Origin: Dechloromonas sp. A34
Lineage (GTDB): Bacteria > Pseudomonadota > Gammaproteobacteria > Burkholderiales > Rhodocyclaceae
Length of the DNA: 64,000 nucleotides
Assembly: GCF_026261605.1 (NCBI RefSeq)
Contig: NZ_CP102486.1
Coordinates: 1,612,001 to 1,676,000 of the forward strand
Reading direction: 5' to 3'
The translations under genes were made by a program, and so were the position numbers. Below are positions 1 to 6,906 of the stretch, piece after piece. Each line of letters begins with the position of its first letter. The stretch's first letter is position 1. The notes under the pieces were generated by a model. The model saw only the letters and a list, made by a program, of their open reading frames with translations, was not told where the DNA came from and made no database searches.

Positions 1-201
1 ACTGAAATCGAGGTGCGCGACGACGGCGCCGGTTTCGATACGGTCAATGAGCCGAAAACCCAATCCGATCGCCATGTCGGCCTGAAGATCATGCGCGAGC
101 GGGCGCATCGGGTCGGGGGCGAATGCCGGGTCACATCAAAGATTGGCGAGGGCACCTGCGTTACGCTGCGCTTGCCCAAGCAAAACAGAGAGGCAGTTTG
201 A
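1..201 (+). CDS. Sensor histidine kinase, 3' end only (NarX-like)
   Basis: The reading frame is open from the first base and ends in TGA at 199-201. The fragment shows the ATP-binding half of a histidine kinase: a DDGAGF box (G1-type), then HVGLKIMRERA (G2-type) and GEGTCVTLRLP at the end. The GLKIMRERA form is typical of the HisKA_3/NarX-NarQ class, which phosphorylates LuxR-type regulators. The next gene is exactly that kind of regulator and starts 2 bases later, so the two form a co-transcribed two-component pair. The sensory part lies outside the window, so the signal cannot be read. Confidence 0.85.
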   Translation, partial: TEIEVRDDGAGFDTVNEPKTQSDRHVGLKIMRERAHRVGGECRVTSKIGEGTCVTLRLPKQNREAV

Positions 202-202
202 A

Positions 203-868
203 ATGAACGAAAAAATCCGGGTCTTGCTGGTCGATGACCACACCTTGTTCCGCAGCGGCATCAAATCGCTGTTGCAGCGCAACGACGACTTCGAGGTGGT
301 CGGTGAAGCCGGCGACGGGCTGGAAGGCATCAAGCGCGCCCGTTCGCTGAAACCCGATGTCGTGCTGCTCGACCTGCACATGCCGGGCGTCTCCGGCCTT
401 GAGGCGGTCAAAGTGATGGCCGAGGAAATTCCTGAAGTTCATGTCCTGATGCTGACCGTCTCCGAAGATGCCCAGGACCTGATGGATGCCCTGCGCGCCG
501 GGGCAAGCGGTTACCTGCTGAAGAATATCGAGACCGACATGCTGGTCGATGCCATCCGGCGGGCGGCGCAGGGCGATTCGGTCGTCTCGCAGCAGATGAC
601 CGCCAAGCTGATCCAGGGCGTGCGCACGCCGCCCAAGGCGGATTCGGCGATTATCGAGCGCGACCGGTTTTCTCCGCGCGAACGCGACATCCTGGCCGCG
701 CTGGCCCAGGGGGAAAGCAACAAGGAAATTGCCCGCAAGCTCGATCTGGCCGAGAGTACAGTCAAGATTCATGTGCAGAATATCTTCAAGAAACTGCACA
801 TGAGCAGCCGGGTCCAGGTGGCGCTCTATGCCGTCGAACACGGTTTTGGCCTGACCAAGAGCGCCTAG
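203..868 (+). CDS. NarL/FixJ-family response regulator
   Basis: The 221-residue protein starts at ATG 203. It has a receiver domain at about residues 5-120 with the acidic pair VDDH, the phospho-acceptor Asp in VVLLDLHMPG and the conserved Lys in YLLKN. A LuxR-type helix-turn-helix follows at about 155-215 (SPRERDILAALAQG, NKEIARKL, STVKIHVQNI). This layout and length match NarL. It is probably phosphorylated by the kinase encoded just upstream and then binds DNA as a dimer. The name narL is not assigned because the sensor domain is missing and no nitrate genes are visible here. Confidence 0.9.
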   Translation: MNEKIRVLLVDDHTLFRSGIKSLLQRNDDFEVVGEAGDGLEGIKRARSLKPDVVLLDLHMPGVSGLEAVKVMAEEIPEVHVLMLTVSEDAQDLMDALRAGASGYLLKNIETDMLVDAIRRAAQGDSVVSQQMTAKLIQGVRTPPKADSAIIERDRFSPRERDILAALAQGESNKEIARKLDLAESTVKIHVQNIFKKLHMSSRVQVALYAVEHGFGLTKSA

Positions 869-912
869 GCGGGGCGGCTTGCGTTGTCAGGTCACGGCAA
901 CTGGCGGGCGCA

Positions 913-944
913 TAAAAAAGGCCCCGCCATATAGGCAAAGGCCA
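913..944 (-). terminator. Possible rho-independent terminator for the 88-aa gene
   Basis: Read on the minus strand, a GC-rich imperfect stem (920-944, several G-T pairs and one bulge, TATAT loop) is followed by six T (complement of 914-919). It lies about 45 bases after the stop of the minus-strand gene ending at 989. The stem is imperfect, so support is moderate. Confidence 0.4.
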
Positions 945-988
945 GAGTCGGCTTTGCGCCGGCTATTCCTCGAGGGGAGAGGAAAAAA

Positions 989-1255
989 TCAGTGCGCCGG
1001 GATGGGGTGGGTGCGTTGCAGATGCTGATAAGTTATAGCCAGATCATGCACATGTTCGTAACGGCCGGTTTCAATCGCATGCTGCATGTTTTCGATAATC
1101 ATCGAATGCAGCCGACAAACGCCTTCCGGCGAGCAGAGAAGTTGTTCGCTCAATTCTGCGGCTACCGTCACGGGAATATGTTCATGTTCCGCAATGGCCT
1201 CGATTTCACCGCGTTCGAGATCGCAATAATCAATAACGTCCTGAAAAGAAAGCAT
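989..1255 (-). CDS. Hypothetical protein, 88 aa
   Basis: A small acidic protein with no family I recognise. It is rich in His and Glu, predicted helical, and lacks signal peptide or membrane segments. The start is well supported: on the minus strand a strong AGGAGG lies 6-7 bases before the ATG. It is transcribed towards the response regulator, with a possible terminator after it. Conservation in related genomes would be the main further test. Confidence 0.65.
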   Translation of the reverse strand: MLSFQDVIDYCDLERGEIEAIAEHEHIPVTVAAELSEQLLCSPEGVCRLHSMIIENMQHAIETGRYEHVHDLAITYQHLQRTHPIPAH

Positions 1256-1405
1256 ACGCTCCTCCTAAGATAGGCCAGAAGATAATGGCAGGTCGACGAC
1301 CCCTGTTCGTTATCGTTGTTCTATCCGCCTTGTCGTTTTTATCGGTGGAGGACTATTTTGATTTATAGCCCTATCGCGCCGGCAATACAAGGTGAAAAAC
1401 CGGAG

Positions 1406-2173
1406 CTAAATGCGCAGGCGGCTATCCGGCAGCGGGTGGGCCAGTTGCAGGCGAGCGATCATCGGAGCGAGGTCGAGGCCGGTCTCCTTTTTGAGGGCGA
1501 GCGCCTGTTCGCGCATCTCGGCCAACGAGACATCGACCGCTTCGCCGCCGCTGGCAAAGGCAATCGTGTTGCCGCTGTCGCAGGACGGGAATACGGCGAC
1601 CCGATTGTCGAAAGCCGCCTTGATCCGCTCGACACTGCCCTCGAAGCCCTTGTTGCGGCCGAGCAGATTGGCGCCGAAAAGTCCGCGCTCGCTCAACCGG
1701 CTACGGCAGGCCTGGTAGAAAGGCAGGGTGTCGAGCGCGCCGGCTCGGGCTTCGGGGTCGAAGCCATCGGCCAGGATGTAGTCGAACTTCCGCTCGCCGC
1801 TCAGCATGTAGTCGGCACCGCAACCGATCACCACTTCCAGCCGGCGTGGGTCGTCCGGCAGCTTGAAGTACTGGCGGGCGATGAACTCGACCTGCGGATT
1901 GATTTCGACGACGGTGATGCGGCAGGCCGGGAGGTGACGGTAGATGAACTTGGCCAGCGACCCGGCGCCCAGCCCGATGAGCAGGGCATGGCGCGGCCAC
2001 TGTTTGGCCGGACGCAAGAGCAGGCCGGCCATCATTTCCCGGGTATAAGCCAGCTCCAGCGACCACGGGCGGGCGATGCGCATGGCGCCTTGTATCCAGT
2101 CCGAACCAAAGTGGAGATTGCGGACCCCGTTTTCCTCGCTGATGTCGACGGAATGCCGGGGGAGGTGGCGCAT
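1406..2173 (-). CDS. Spermidine synthase-like methyltransferase-fold protein
   Basis: The 255-residue protein resembles the catalytic half of the SpeE family. A Rossmann glycine motif LIGLGAGSLAKF (about residues 67-78) is followed by ITVVEINPQVEFIA, which holds the acidic residue that binds the substrate nucleoside. A second region is DYILADGFD, where spermidine synthases have their catalytic Asp. Such stand-alone proteins are common in proteobacteria and often lack proven aminopropyltransferase activity, so the substrate is uncertain. It sits on the host side of the left island junction, 40 bases from the tRNA-Arg remnant. Confidence 0.75.
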   Translation of the reverse strand: MRHLPRHSVDISEENGVRNLHFGSDWIQGAMRIARPWSLELAYTREMMAGLLLRPAKQWPRHALLIGLGAGSLAKFIYRHLPACRITVVEINPQVEFIARQYFKLPDDPRRLEVVIGCGADYMLSGERKFDYILADGFDPEARAGALDTLPFYQACRSRLSERGLFGANLLGRNKGFEGSVERIKAAFDNRVAVFPSCDSGNTIAFASGGEAVDVSLAEMREQALALKKETGLDLAPMIARLQLAHPLPDSRLRI

Positions 2174-2213
2174 TTTTTCATGGTTTGGCTCAAGCGGCGG
2201 GGGAGGCGGCGGC

Positions 2214-2236
2214 TGGTGCCCCAGGTGGAATCGAAC
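2214..2236 (-). repeat. attL: remnant of the tRNA-Arg 3' end
   Basis: The minus strand reads as the T-loop, T-stem 3' strand, acceptor strand and CCA of tRNA-Arg. The pairing 5' parts are missing. The 18 bases 2219-2236 (CCCCAGGTGGAATCGAAC) recur exactly at 21130-21147 inside the intact tRNA. This is the displaced host 3' end left by integration. The discriminator base differs from the intact copy, and the C run is one base shorter (4 against 5). Confidence 0.85.
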
Positions 2237-2291
2237 TGTAGGTGATATGGTCTGTGGCTTCGTTGATTATCGGTCTGTCGTTTTTTAAAGT

Positions 2292-2309
2292 GCCAACAGA
2301 AATACCAAC
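2292..2309 (+). repeat. Left integrase arm-type repeat (putative)
   Basis: GCCAACAGAAATACCAAC matches 17 of 18 bases of the repeat at 20993-21010, in the same orientation. Each copy lies 60-140 bases inside an island end. That placement fits arm-type binding sites for the tyrosine integrase or its accessory factor. Confidence 0.6.
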
Positions 2310-2471
2310 AGAAAAAATTTCGTTGGTCGAATGGTAGCTTATCTGGAGGCTCTGTTGCCGGTGTGGATGTCGATCCGTATCTATCATTAACAGTGACGGC
2401 AAAGCCCTAGATACGATCTAAGCATCGTCCATTCGAGTCGCACCGGACTTCATACAGTATTGCGACGAATG

Positions 2472-2487
2472 CTGTATATCAATACAG
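2472..2487 (+). promoter_or_regulatory. LexA (SOS) box
   Basis: CTGTATATCAATACAG is a perfect CTGT-N8-ACAG palindrome. With its flank it fits the full enteric consensus from CTGTATAT through ACAGTA. A related half, ATACAGTATT, occurs just upstream at 2452-2461. The box ends 7 bases before the ATG of the 106-aa gene, so LexA bound here should block that gene until DNA damage. Confidence 0.75.
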
Positions 2488-2494
2488 TATTCGA

Positions 2495-2815
2495 ATGCTA
2501 TTTGCCGTCGTTCAAACCCACCACCGAGGAACCCGCCTATCTCGTGAAGAGATCCGCGCTGCTGAGCCAATTATCGGCCAGCTAGTCATCAGCGACTGGC
2601 TAGAAGGCAATGCCGCAGGCCGGGCGATTCGCGTGGCGAACTTGAAGCATCCGACGACCAGCTACTGCCCCAATCTGCTCAGCCCGATCTTCGATCCGCA
2701 GATCGTCAAAATGACCACCCAAGGCTTTCTGCTGCTTGGGACCCAGATTCGCTGCGATGAACAGCTCAAGCCGGTTGAGACACTCCAGGGTTGGTGGGTA
2801 CGGTTTTCCACCTAG
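2495..2815 (+). CDS. Small protein of unknown function behind a LexA box
   Basis: A 106-residue protein ending in LQGWWVRF, with no signal peptide or clear domain. I do not recognise the family. The start codon follows the LexA box by 7 bases and lacks a Shine-Dalgarno sequence, so the message may be leaderless or the true start may lie further in. The position at the island edge and the SOS operator suggest a damage-induced role, but this is inferred from the operator alone. Confidence 0.5.
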   Translation: MLFAVVQTHHRGTRLSREEIRAAEPIIGQLVISDWLEGNAAGRAIRVANLKHPTTSYCPNLLSPIFDPQIVKMTTQGFLLLGTQIRCDEQLKPVETLQGWWVRFST

Positions 2816-2921
2816 ACACAACTACAGCAAACAGATCACCGACTGATGCCGTTAGAATATGACTAAGTCGTGACCTGATTGTTCCAATGAGGGTCTGTCC
2901 AATTCATCACAGGAAAAATAA

Positions 2922-3809
2922 ATGCGATCAAGTCACCCGATGCACGTTCATTTGTACAAGGTCTCACGATCAGAAACGCTCCCGTTGCTTGAAACCGTGA
3001 TCCAGAACGTTGCAGGGGTTCCACTCGAGCAGCGACTCCGTCAGGTTACTACTCGGCCAATTCGTATGGACGACCCAATGGCTCCAGACGACAAGTTCAA
3101 GGGTGTATGGCGTCTCTCCTTTCTCAAGTTTCGATCCGAAGGTCCAGGACGGGCGAGCCCTAGCACCGTGGCCGAAAGCATCCCCCTTGCCGAAGGTGAA
3201 TCATTTTCCGAGGATACCGCAGCGATTTTCGACCCGGAGAGCAAGGCGCTCGTTGTCCAGTACAACCACTATGGCCCGAGGGCATCGGCAATCGAGGATT
3301 ACTTCACCGTCTGGACTGGCGTGCAGCAAGCGAAGTATTCCTTTCTGCTGCAGATCAACCAAGCCGCCCAAGCAAGATTACGTAACAAGAAATTATTCAC
3401 CCGCCTGAATTTCCGTGTTGCTCCAGATCGGATTTCAGAACACTGGAAGAACGCGAACGTTTCCCTTGCCGATGCGCTCAAATGTACTGCGGACATTGGC
3501 GAGGGTGATTGGATCTCGGTTGAAATCAGCATGGACCGGCGAGACCACAATCGTTCGCTCGATATTTTCGACAAGATTCAGGCGTTCGTTGGCCTTGCAG
3601 ATGAGCCGCGTGATGTTGTCTCGCACTTGGAAATCTCAGGCCGGGACGACATCGGCGAAGCTGTGGACCCGGTTAATCTCATCAATGAGCGTGTTCAAAA
3701 ATCCTACCGAGATCTACCGCTTGACGAAGGCCGAAGGATCCCGATGGAGGTCCGATGGAACTGCTTGTACGATGCCTACTCCACTTGGAAGCAATCTGGT
3801 CTGATCTGA
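2922..3809 (+). CDS. RexA-like / DUF6731-like soluble protein
   Basis: The 295-residue soluble protein is the first gene of a translationally coupled pair. Its middle (about residues 95-130: EDTAAIFDPESKALVVQ, then NHYGPRASAIEDY) resembles the region of lambda RexA around SFLFVEGDTIGFARTVFGP and what I recall of DUF6731 proteins. RexA has 279 residues and acts as the sensor of the lambda Rex exclusion system. AGGAAAAATAA precedes the ATG. The partner gene encodes a four-helix membrane protein of RexB size. The assignment rests on length, gene order and one weak motif match. Confidence 0.6.
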   Translation: MRSSHPMHVHLYKVSRSETLPLLETVIQNVAGVPLEQRLRQVTTRPIRMDDPMAPDDKFKGVWRLSFLKFRSEGPGRASPSTVAESIPLAEGESFSEDTAAIFDPESKALVVQYNHYGPRASAIEDYFTVWTGVQQAKYSFLLQINQAAQARLRNKKLFTRLNFRVAPDRISEHWKNANVSLADALKCTADIGEGDWISVEISMDRRDHNRSLDIFDKIQAFVGLADEPRDVVSHLEISGRDDIGEAVDPVNLINERVQKSYRDLPLDEGRRIPMEVRWNCLYDAYSTWKQSGLI

Positions 3810-4249
3810 TGCAGCGAAGTCTCAGTTTCGAGCGTATTTACCCAATCCTACTTGCCGCCAGCTCGGCAATCGCGGCTTGGTTATTGGATTTTGCGCTCCC
3901 AACAGATGCAACTAAAGAGTTGCTGGCAGCAACTATCAGTTTTGGTGCAATCCTCGCTGGCTTCATCGGTACCGCCAAATCGATACTGATGGCCCTGCCT
4001 GCAGCGCTGCTTACCAAGCTGCGCACAAGCACGTACATGGATGACTTGGCAGGGTATCTCTCCACCGCACTAACCGGGAGCCTGATTACCAGCGCCTTAA
4101 GCGTTGTCGGATTCTTTTCGCTGCCCGAGTTTTTCAAGCACTGGTACCCTGCATTGTGGCTTGGCTCGCTCGTGTACGCGGGGATTTCTTTCTGGCGTGC
4201 TAGCAGAATCATGGTTCTGCTTCTCAAGATAGACCCATCAAAAATATAA
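3809..4249 (+). CDS. RexB-like four-helix membrane protein
   Basis: The start is set at ATG 3809, which overlaps the TGA of the upstream gene (TGATG). A longer frame upstream lies inside that gene. The 146-residue product has hydrophobic segments at about residues 10-28, 38-60, 82-104 and 112-138, with a basic, Tyr-containing loop after the second (TKLRTSTYMDD). Lambda RexB has 144 residues and the same layout, including a basic IREYGYM loop. RexB is an inner-membrane channel that depolarises the cell when RexA triggers it. A similar abortive-infection role is inferred. Confidence 0.6.
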   Translation: MQRSLSFERIYPILLAASSAIAAWLLDFALPTDATKELLAATISFGAILAGFIGTAKSILMALPAALLTKLRTSTYMDDLAGYLSTALTGSLITSALSVVGFFSLPEFFKHWYPALWLGSLVYAGISFWRASRIMVLLLKIDPSKI

Positions 4250-4326
4250 GCTCGACTTGTCCATTGCCTCTCGGCACATTATGTCGTTAGAGTTTTGAGC
4301 CTTCCATCTATTTCACGGCGGTACTC

Positions 4327-4602
4327 ATGAAAAGCAGCCGCATACTTCTTTCTCTGTTCGCCTTGGTGGCGTCATCTGCAAAGGCCCAAGTTACCCAGGA
4401 GCAGGTGTACCGGTGCCTGATGAACGTCACTGCCCAATCAATGCTGAGCCCGCAACAGGAAGCACACCTCAAAGTTGTCTGCTACGAAGGAACGCGGGGC
4501 ATGGCCGACGATTGCGAACGAAGCGTCACAGCAACAATGCGGTTGCCATCGCAGACTGAACAGCACTACAAGGCACAGTGCCGTCGAGTCAGTCCGAATT
4601 AA
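4327..4602 (+). CDS. Small secreted Cys-containing protein
   Basis: The 91-residue precursor has a clear Sec signal peptide: basic KSSR, a hydrophobic ILLSLFALVASS, and likely cleavage after AKA at about residue 20. The mature part of about 70 residues has four cysteines that could form two disulfides in the periplasm. No family is recognised. It stands alone between the RexAB-like pair and the converging HMCES gene, so it could be immunity or envelope cargo. That is speculation. Confidence 0.6.
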   Translation: MKSSRILLSLFALVASSAKAQVTQEQVYRCLMNVTAQSMLSPQQEAHLKVVCYEGTRGMADDCERSVTATMRLPSQTEQHYKAQCRRVSPN

Positions 4603-4608
4603 TCTGCT

Positions 4609-5259
4609 CTAGCCTTCAGGCCCGCCCTCGATTAGTTCCACCGGAGGAGGCGCCAATAGCTCCGTAGCCTCTTTCGTATTCCCCCGCAACCACTGGTCGA
4701 CGTAGGCCGTCTCGATCACGACAACGCTTCGCTTGTCCTGCTGATCGAGCGCCAGCTTCGGATCGGGCTTGTGCATCCGGTTCATGATCGGGTGATCGTC
4801 GGCATTCACCGTCAGCATCGTGTAGCTCTCGACCACCTCGCCGGTTGCGTGATCGATCCAGGTATTCCACAGGCCGGCTAGCCCCCACGGCTGTCCATCC
4901 AGGCGCCGGAATCGCCACCAGACATTCTTCCCCGTATCCCAGCACGGTTCGTCGAACGACAGCGCCGGGATGATGCAGCGCTGGCCATTGCGCCAGGCAT
5001 CGCGGAATGTCGGCTTGGCCGCCGCTTCTTCTGAGCGGCAGTTGCACGTCGAGTATTTCAGGACGGGCGTTTGCGACCAAGACGGAACAAGGCCCCAAGT
5101 GCCGACGACCAGATCCAGCGCATCGGACTGACCGAGGCGAAGGAATGGCCCTAAAGCCCGGGGGAAAACCTCCTTGGCCCACTTCGGTTGATTGTGGCGG
5201 CCGATGTGCCACATGAACTCAATCTCGGCCTGCTCGGGTGGGATGTAACGGGTGCACAT
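4609..5259 (-). CDS. HMCES/YedK-family abasic-site shield (SRAP) protein
   Basis: The 216-residue protein starts MCTRY. In the SRAP family Cys2, exposed after Met removal, bonds covalently to abasic sites in single-stranded DNA. Further family landmarks are the Asn-Arg box (NCRSEEAA), the Trp-rich WGLVPSW, the strand with acidic residue SFDEPCW, and the histidine in DDHPIMNRMH. It protects stalled forks from strand breakage. It has no visible LexA box in front. YedK proteins occur on phages and islands, and here it fits a replicating element. Confidence 0.85.
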   Translation of the reverse strand: MCTRYIPPEQAEIEFMWHIGRHNQPKWAKEVFPRALGPFLRLGQSDALDLVVGTWGLVPSWSQTPVLKYSTCNCRSEEAAAKPTFRDAWRNGQRCIIPALSFDEPCWDTGKNVWWRFRRLDGQPWGLAGLWNTWIDHATGEVVESYTMLTVNADDHPIMNRMHKPDPKLALDQQDKRSVVVIETAYVDQWLRGNTKEATELLAPPPVELIEGGPEG

Positions 5260-5352
5260 AAGTAGAGGCTACGCCAAATGGGACGAACCGGCGCAATGCG
5301 GATCGGCGCCGTAGTAATGCCCTTGGAGCAAGTTTCGGAGCACCAGTTCTGT

Positions 5353-5892
5353 CTATATCTCTAACGATGGCGGTTGCCGCCTGTGCCTCTGCTTGGGCTT
5401 GGAAACCTGGGCTTCTGTGTTGGAGCGAGGTGCGATCAACAATCCATTTTGGCCACGGCCTGCGGTCTGCCTCTCAATCTCAGAACGCAGGTAGTCGGTC
5501 AATTTTTCCTGCATAAACACCCAGCGCCTGCCAATCTTTGCACCAGGGATAGTTCCGGCGGCAGTCAGTTCTCGCAAGGTAAATGGGCTCATTTGAAGAT
5601 ACGCCGCAGCGGCTTTAAGGTCGAATGATTGGAACGGAGTAGCCCTTTCACGCGGGTTCGATGAATGAAAATCAGACACGCCTATCTGTCCATCACCCTG
5701 GCAGCAAAGACGGACGAACCGTGAAATCATCGCTGCAAGGGATTCAGATATTTTTCCGGCTATGAGCCTATCAACGCTTCCTGCGCCAAAGGATTTGGTT
5801 TCTCCGTTGGCATCCGCAACCACGCCAACCACGGCACAGCCGGCTTCTATTGCTGTGTTCGCAATTGCAGCTGAAATTTCTGCAAGATGCAT
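5353..5892 (-). CDS. Excisionase-like helix-turn-helix protein
   Basis: The 179-residue protein has a MerR/Xis-type (HTH_17) winged helix at about residues 92-137 (FDLKAAAAYLQMSPFTLREL, then PGAKIGRRWVFMQEKLTDYL). This is the fold of recombination directionality factors and of many small phage regulators. The N-terminal 85 residues are not recognised, and the tail is basic (KPKQRHRRQ). A GGAG lies ahead of the ATG on the minus strand. It could be the island's Xis, bending DNA at the att arms, or a repressor. Confidence 0.65.
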   Translation of the reverse strand: MHLAEISAAIANTAIEAGCAVVGVVADANGETKSFGAGSVDRLIAGKISESLAAMISRFVRLCCQGDGQIGVSDFHSSNPRERATPFQSFDLKAAAAYLQMSPFTLRELTAAGTIPGAKIGRRWVFMQEKLTDYLRSEIERQTAGRGQNGLLIAPRSNTEAQVSKPKQRHRRQPPSLEI

Positions 5893-5958
5893 GATTCGCT
5901 TACTCCTGTCTCTCTACTGGCTGGCGGAGATGCACGAAGTCACCCCCGCCAGCCCATA

Positions 5959-6213
5959 TCAATGCGTGCGCCCGATCCGGTTCAAAGCTGTAACGATATC
6001 CTCTGAAATCGGGCACACCACCGGATCGACGGCTTCTAAGTAGTCTTGAGCCGCAACGATTTCGGCCGCTGCTTTGTCGAGAAGGCAAAACACATCGCTG
6101 TCAGATGATTCGACAACTCTCATCGCACTTGAAATTAATGCCAGTGCATCTGCGAGTTGGTTGAATGAAACGTATGAAGCTTCACTGACAGCTGTAGAAT
6201 TTTGAATAGCCAT
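5959..6213 (-). CDS. Hypothetical protein, 84 aa
   Basis: A small acidic helical protein, first gene of the leftward unit. AAGGAG precedes the ATG by 7 bases. No domain is recognised. It overlaps nothing and is followed after 66 bases by the excisionase-like gene, so the two are probably co-transcribed from the 6214-6460 region. Confidence 0.55.
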   Translation of the reverse strand: MAIQNSTAVSEASYVSFNQLADALALISSAMRVVESSDSDVFCLLDKAAAEIVAAQDYLEAVDPVVCPISEDIVTALNRIGRTH

Positions 6214-6246
6214 GATGGACTCCTTGATAGTCGATTGTGGTCAGAG

Positions 6247-6284
6247 GCCCGGCCAGTGTTCCCGCACTGCCGGGCTTCGTTTTT
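6247..6284 (+). terminator. Hairpin with T run between divergent units
   Basis: Strong stem GCCCGG/CCGGGC (6247-6252, 6270-6275) extended by CAGTG/CACTG, followed by TTCGTTTTT. It reads as a rho-independent terminator on the plus strand, although no plus-strand gene ends nearby. It may stop antisense transcription or end an unannotated small RNA. Confidence 0.6.
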
Positions 6285-6346
6285 GCGTTGGGCGCACCAT
6301 TACTTTACAAAAATTCAGGCCAATTGAAAAGAAAATAATATTTAAA

Positions 6347-6371
6347 ATCAATTGATTAACGTTTGGTAATC
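6347..6371. promoter_or_regulatory. AT-rich palindromes in the divergent control region
   Basis: Within an AT-rich stretch (about 6300-6382) lie the perfect palindrome ATCAATTGAT (6347-6356) and the inverted repeat GATTA/TAATC (6354-6358, 6367-6371). They sit between the leftward excisionase-like unit and the rightward AlpA-replication unit. They are candidate operators for a genetic switch; no binding protein is identified. Confidence 0.4.
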
Positions 6372-6460
6372 AAATTCAATCATTCCGCAGCAGTGGCTAC
6401 GGAATACGGGCCTTGACCATTGATCCATGGCCGCACAACTGCGGCAACTGGAGGAAAAAA

Positions 6461-6766
6461 ATGGTTACCTACTCGTTTATGCCCATTCCGGAAGTTGAGC
6501 GGGCAACCGGTTTCGGGAAGTCGAAAATCTACGACAGCCTGAATCCGGAATCGGATGGCTACGACCCGGATTTCCCGAATCCCGTTGTTCTTTCCAAACG
6601 CTGTGTCCGCTGGCGTAGCGACGAAATTCAAGCTTGGTTGGACAAGAAATCCGCAGCAAGTCGTGATGCTGGCAGGGTTGAGCGCAAGACGCAGGCGAAG
6701 GCGGCTGCTCGGGTTTCCGTAGCCAAGCGCAAGGCGACGGCTACTGAACTCGCCGGCCAGGCGTAG
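6461..6766 (+). CDS. AlpA-family transcriptional regulator
   Basis: The start at ATG 6461 is chosen over an upstream in-frame codon because GGAGG lies 7 bases before it. The 101-residue protein has the AlpA/Phage_AlpA helix-turn-helix (PIPEVERATGFGKSKIYDSL, then FPNPVVLSKRCVRWRSDEI and QAWLD). AlpA-like proteins activate integrase or excision genes in P4-type satellites and cryptic prophages. The last 35 residues are Ala, Lys and Arg rich. It heads the rightward operon with the replication genes. Confidence 0.8.
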   Translation: MVTYSFMPIPEVERATGFGKSKIYDSLNPESDGYDPDFPNPVVLSKRCVRWRSDEIQAWLDKKSAASRDAGRVERKTQAKAAARVSVAKRKATATELAGQA

Positions 6767-6774
6767 GAGGCGCA

Positions 6775-6903
6775 ATGAACACGCTTCCTCCGCGCTGGCG
6801 CTTGCACCAGGCGGTACTGACCATTCGTGGCACTACAGGCGAGTTCCGCCGCTGCGCCATCCTCAATTTTTGCGCCGTCGCCTTGGCTGTTCTGAGGAGA
6901 TAG
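6775..6903 (+). CDS. Small ORF, 42 aa
   Basis: ATG 6775 is preceded by TAGGAGG at good spacing, and the TAG stop is 3 bases before the next gene's ATG. The product starts MNTLPPRWRLHQAVLT and ends VALAVLRR, basic with a short hydrophobic tail. The tight packing and strong ribosome binding site suggest it is translated, perhaps as a coupling peptide. No family is known to me. Confidence 0.5.
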   Translation: MNTLPPRWRLHQAVLTIRGTTGEFRRCAILNFCAVALAVLRR

Positions 6904-6906
6904 CCG

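Noticed and set aside
161..841. Long minus-strand ORF opposite the response regulator
   Set aside because: It is a shadow of a clearly coding NarL-family gene with no domain of its own. High GC content keeps antisense frames open.
1316..2245. 309-codon plus-strand ORF across the methyltransferase gene
   Set aside because: The minus-strand 255-aa protein has a full SAM-like motif set; the plus frame is Glu/Arg/Gly-rich without motifs and runs into the tRNA remnant.
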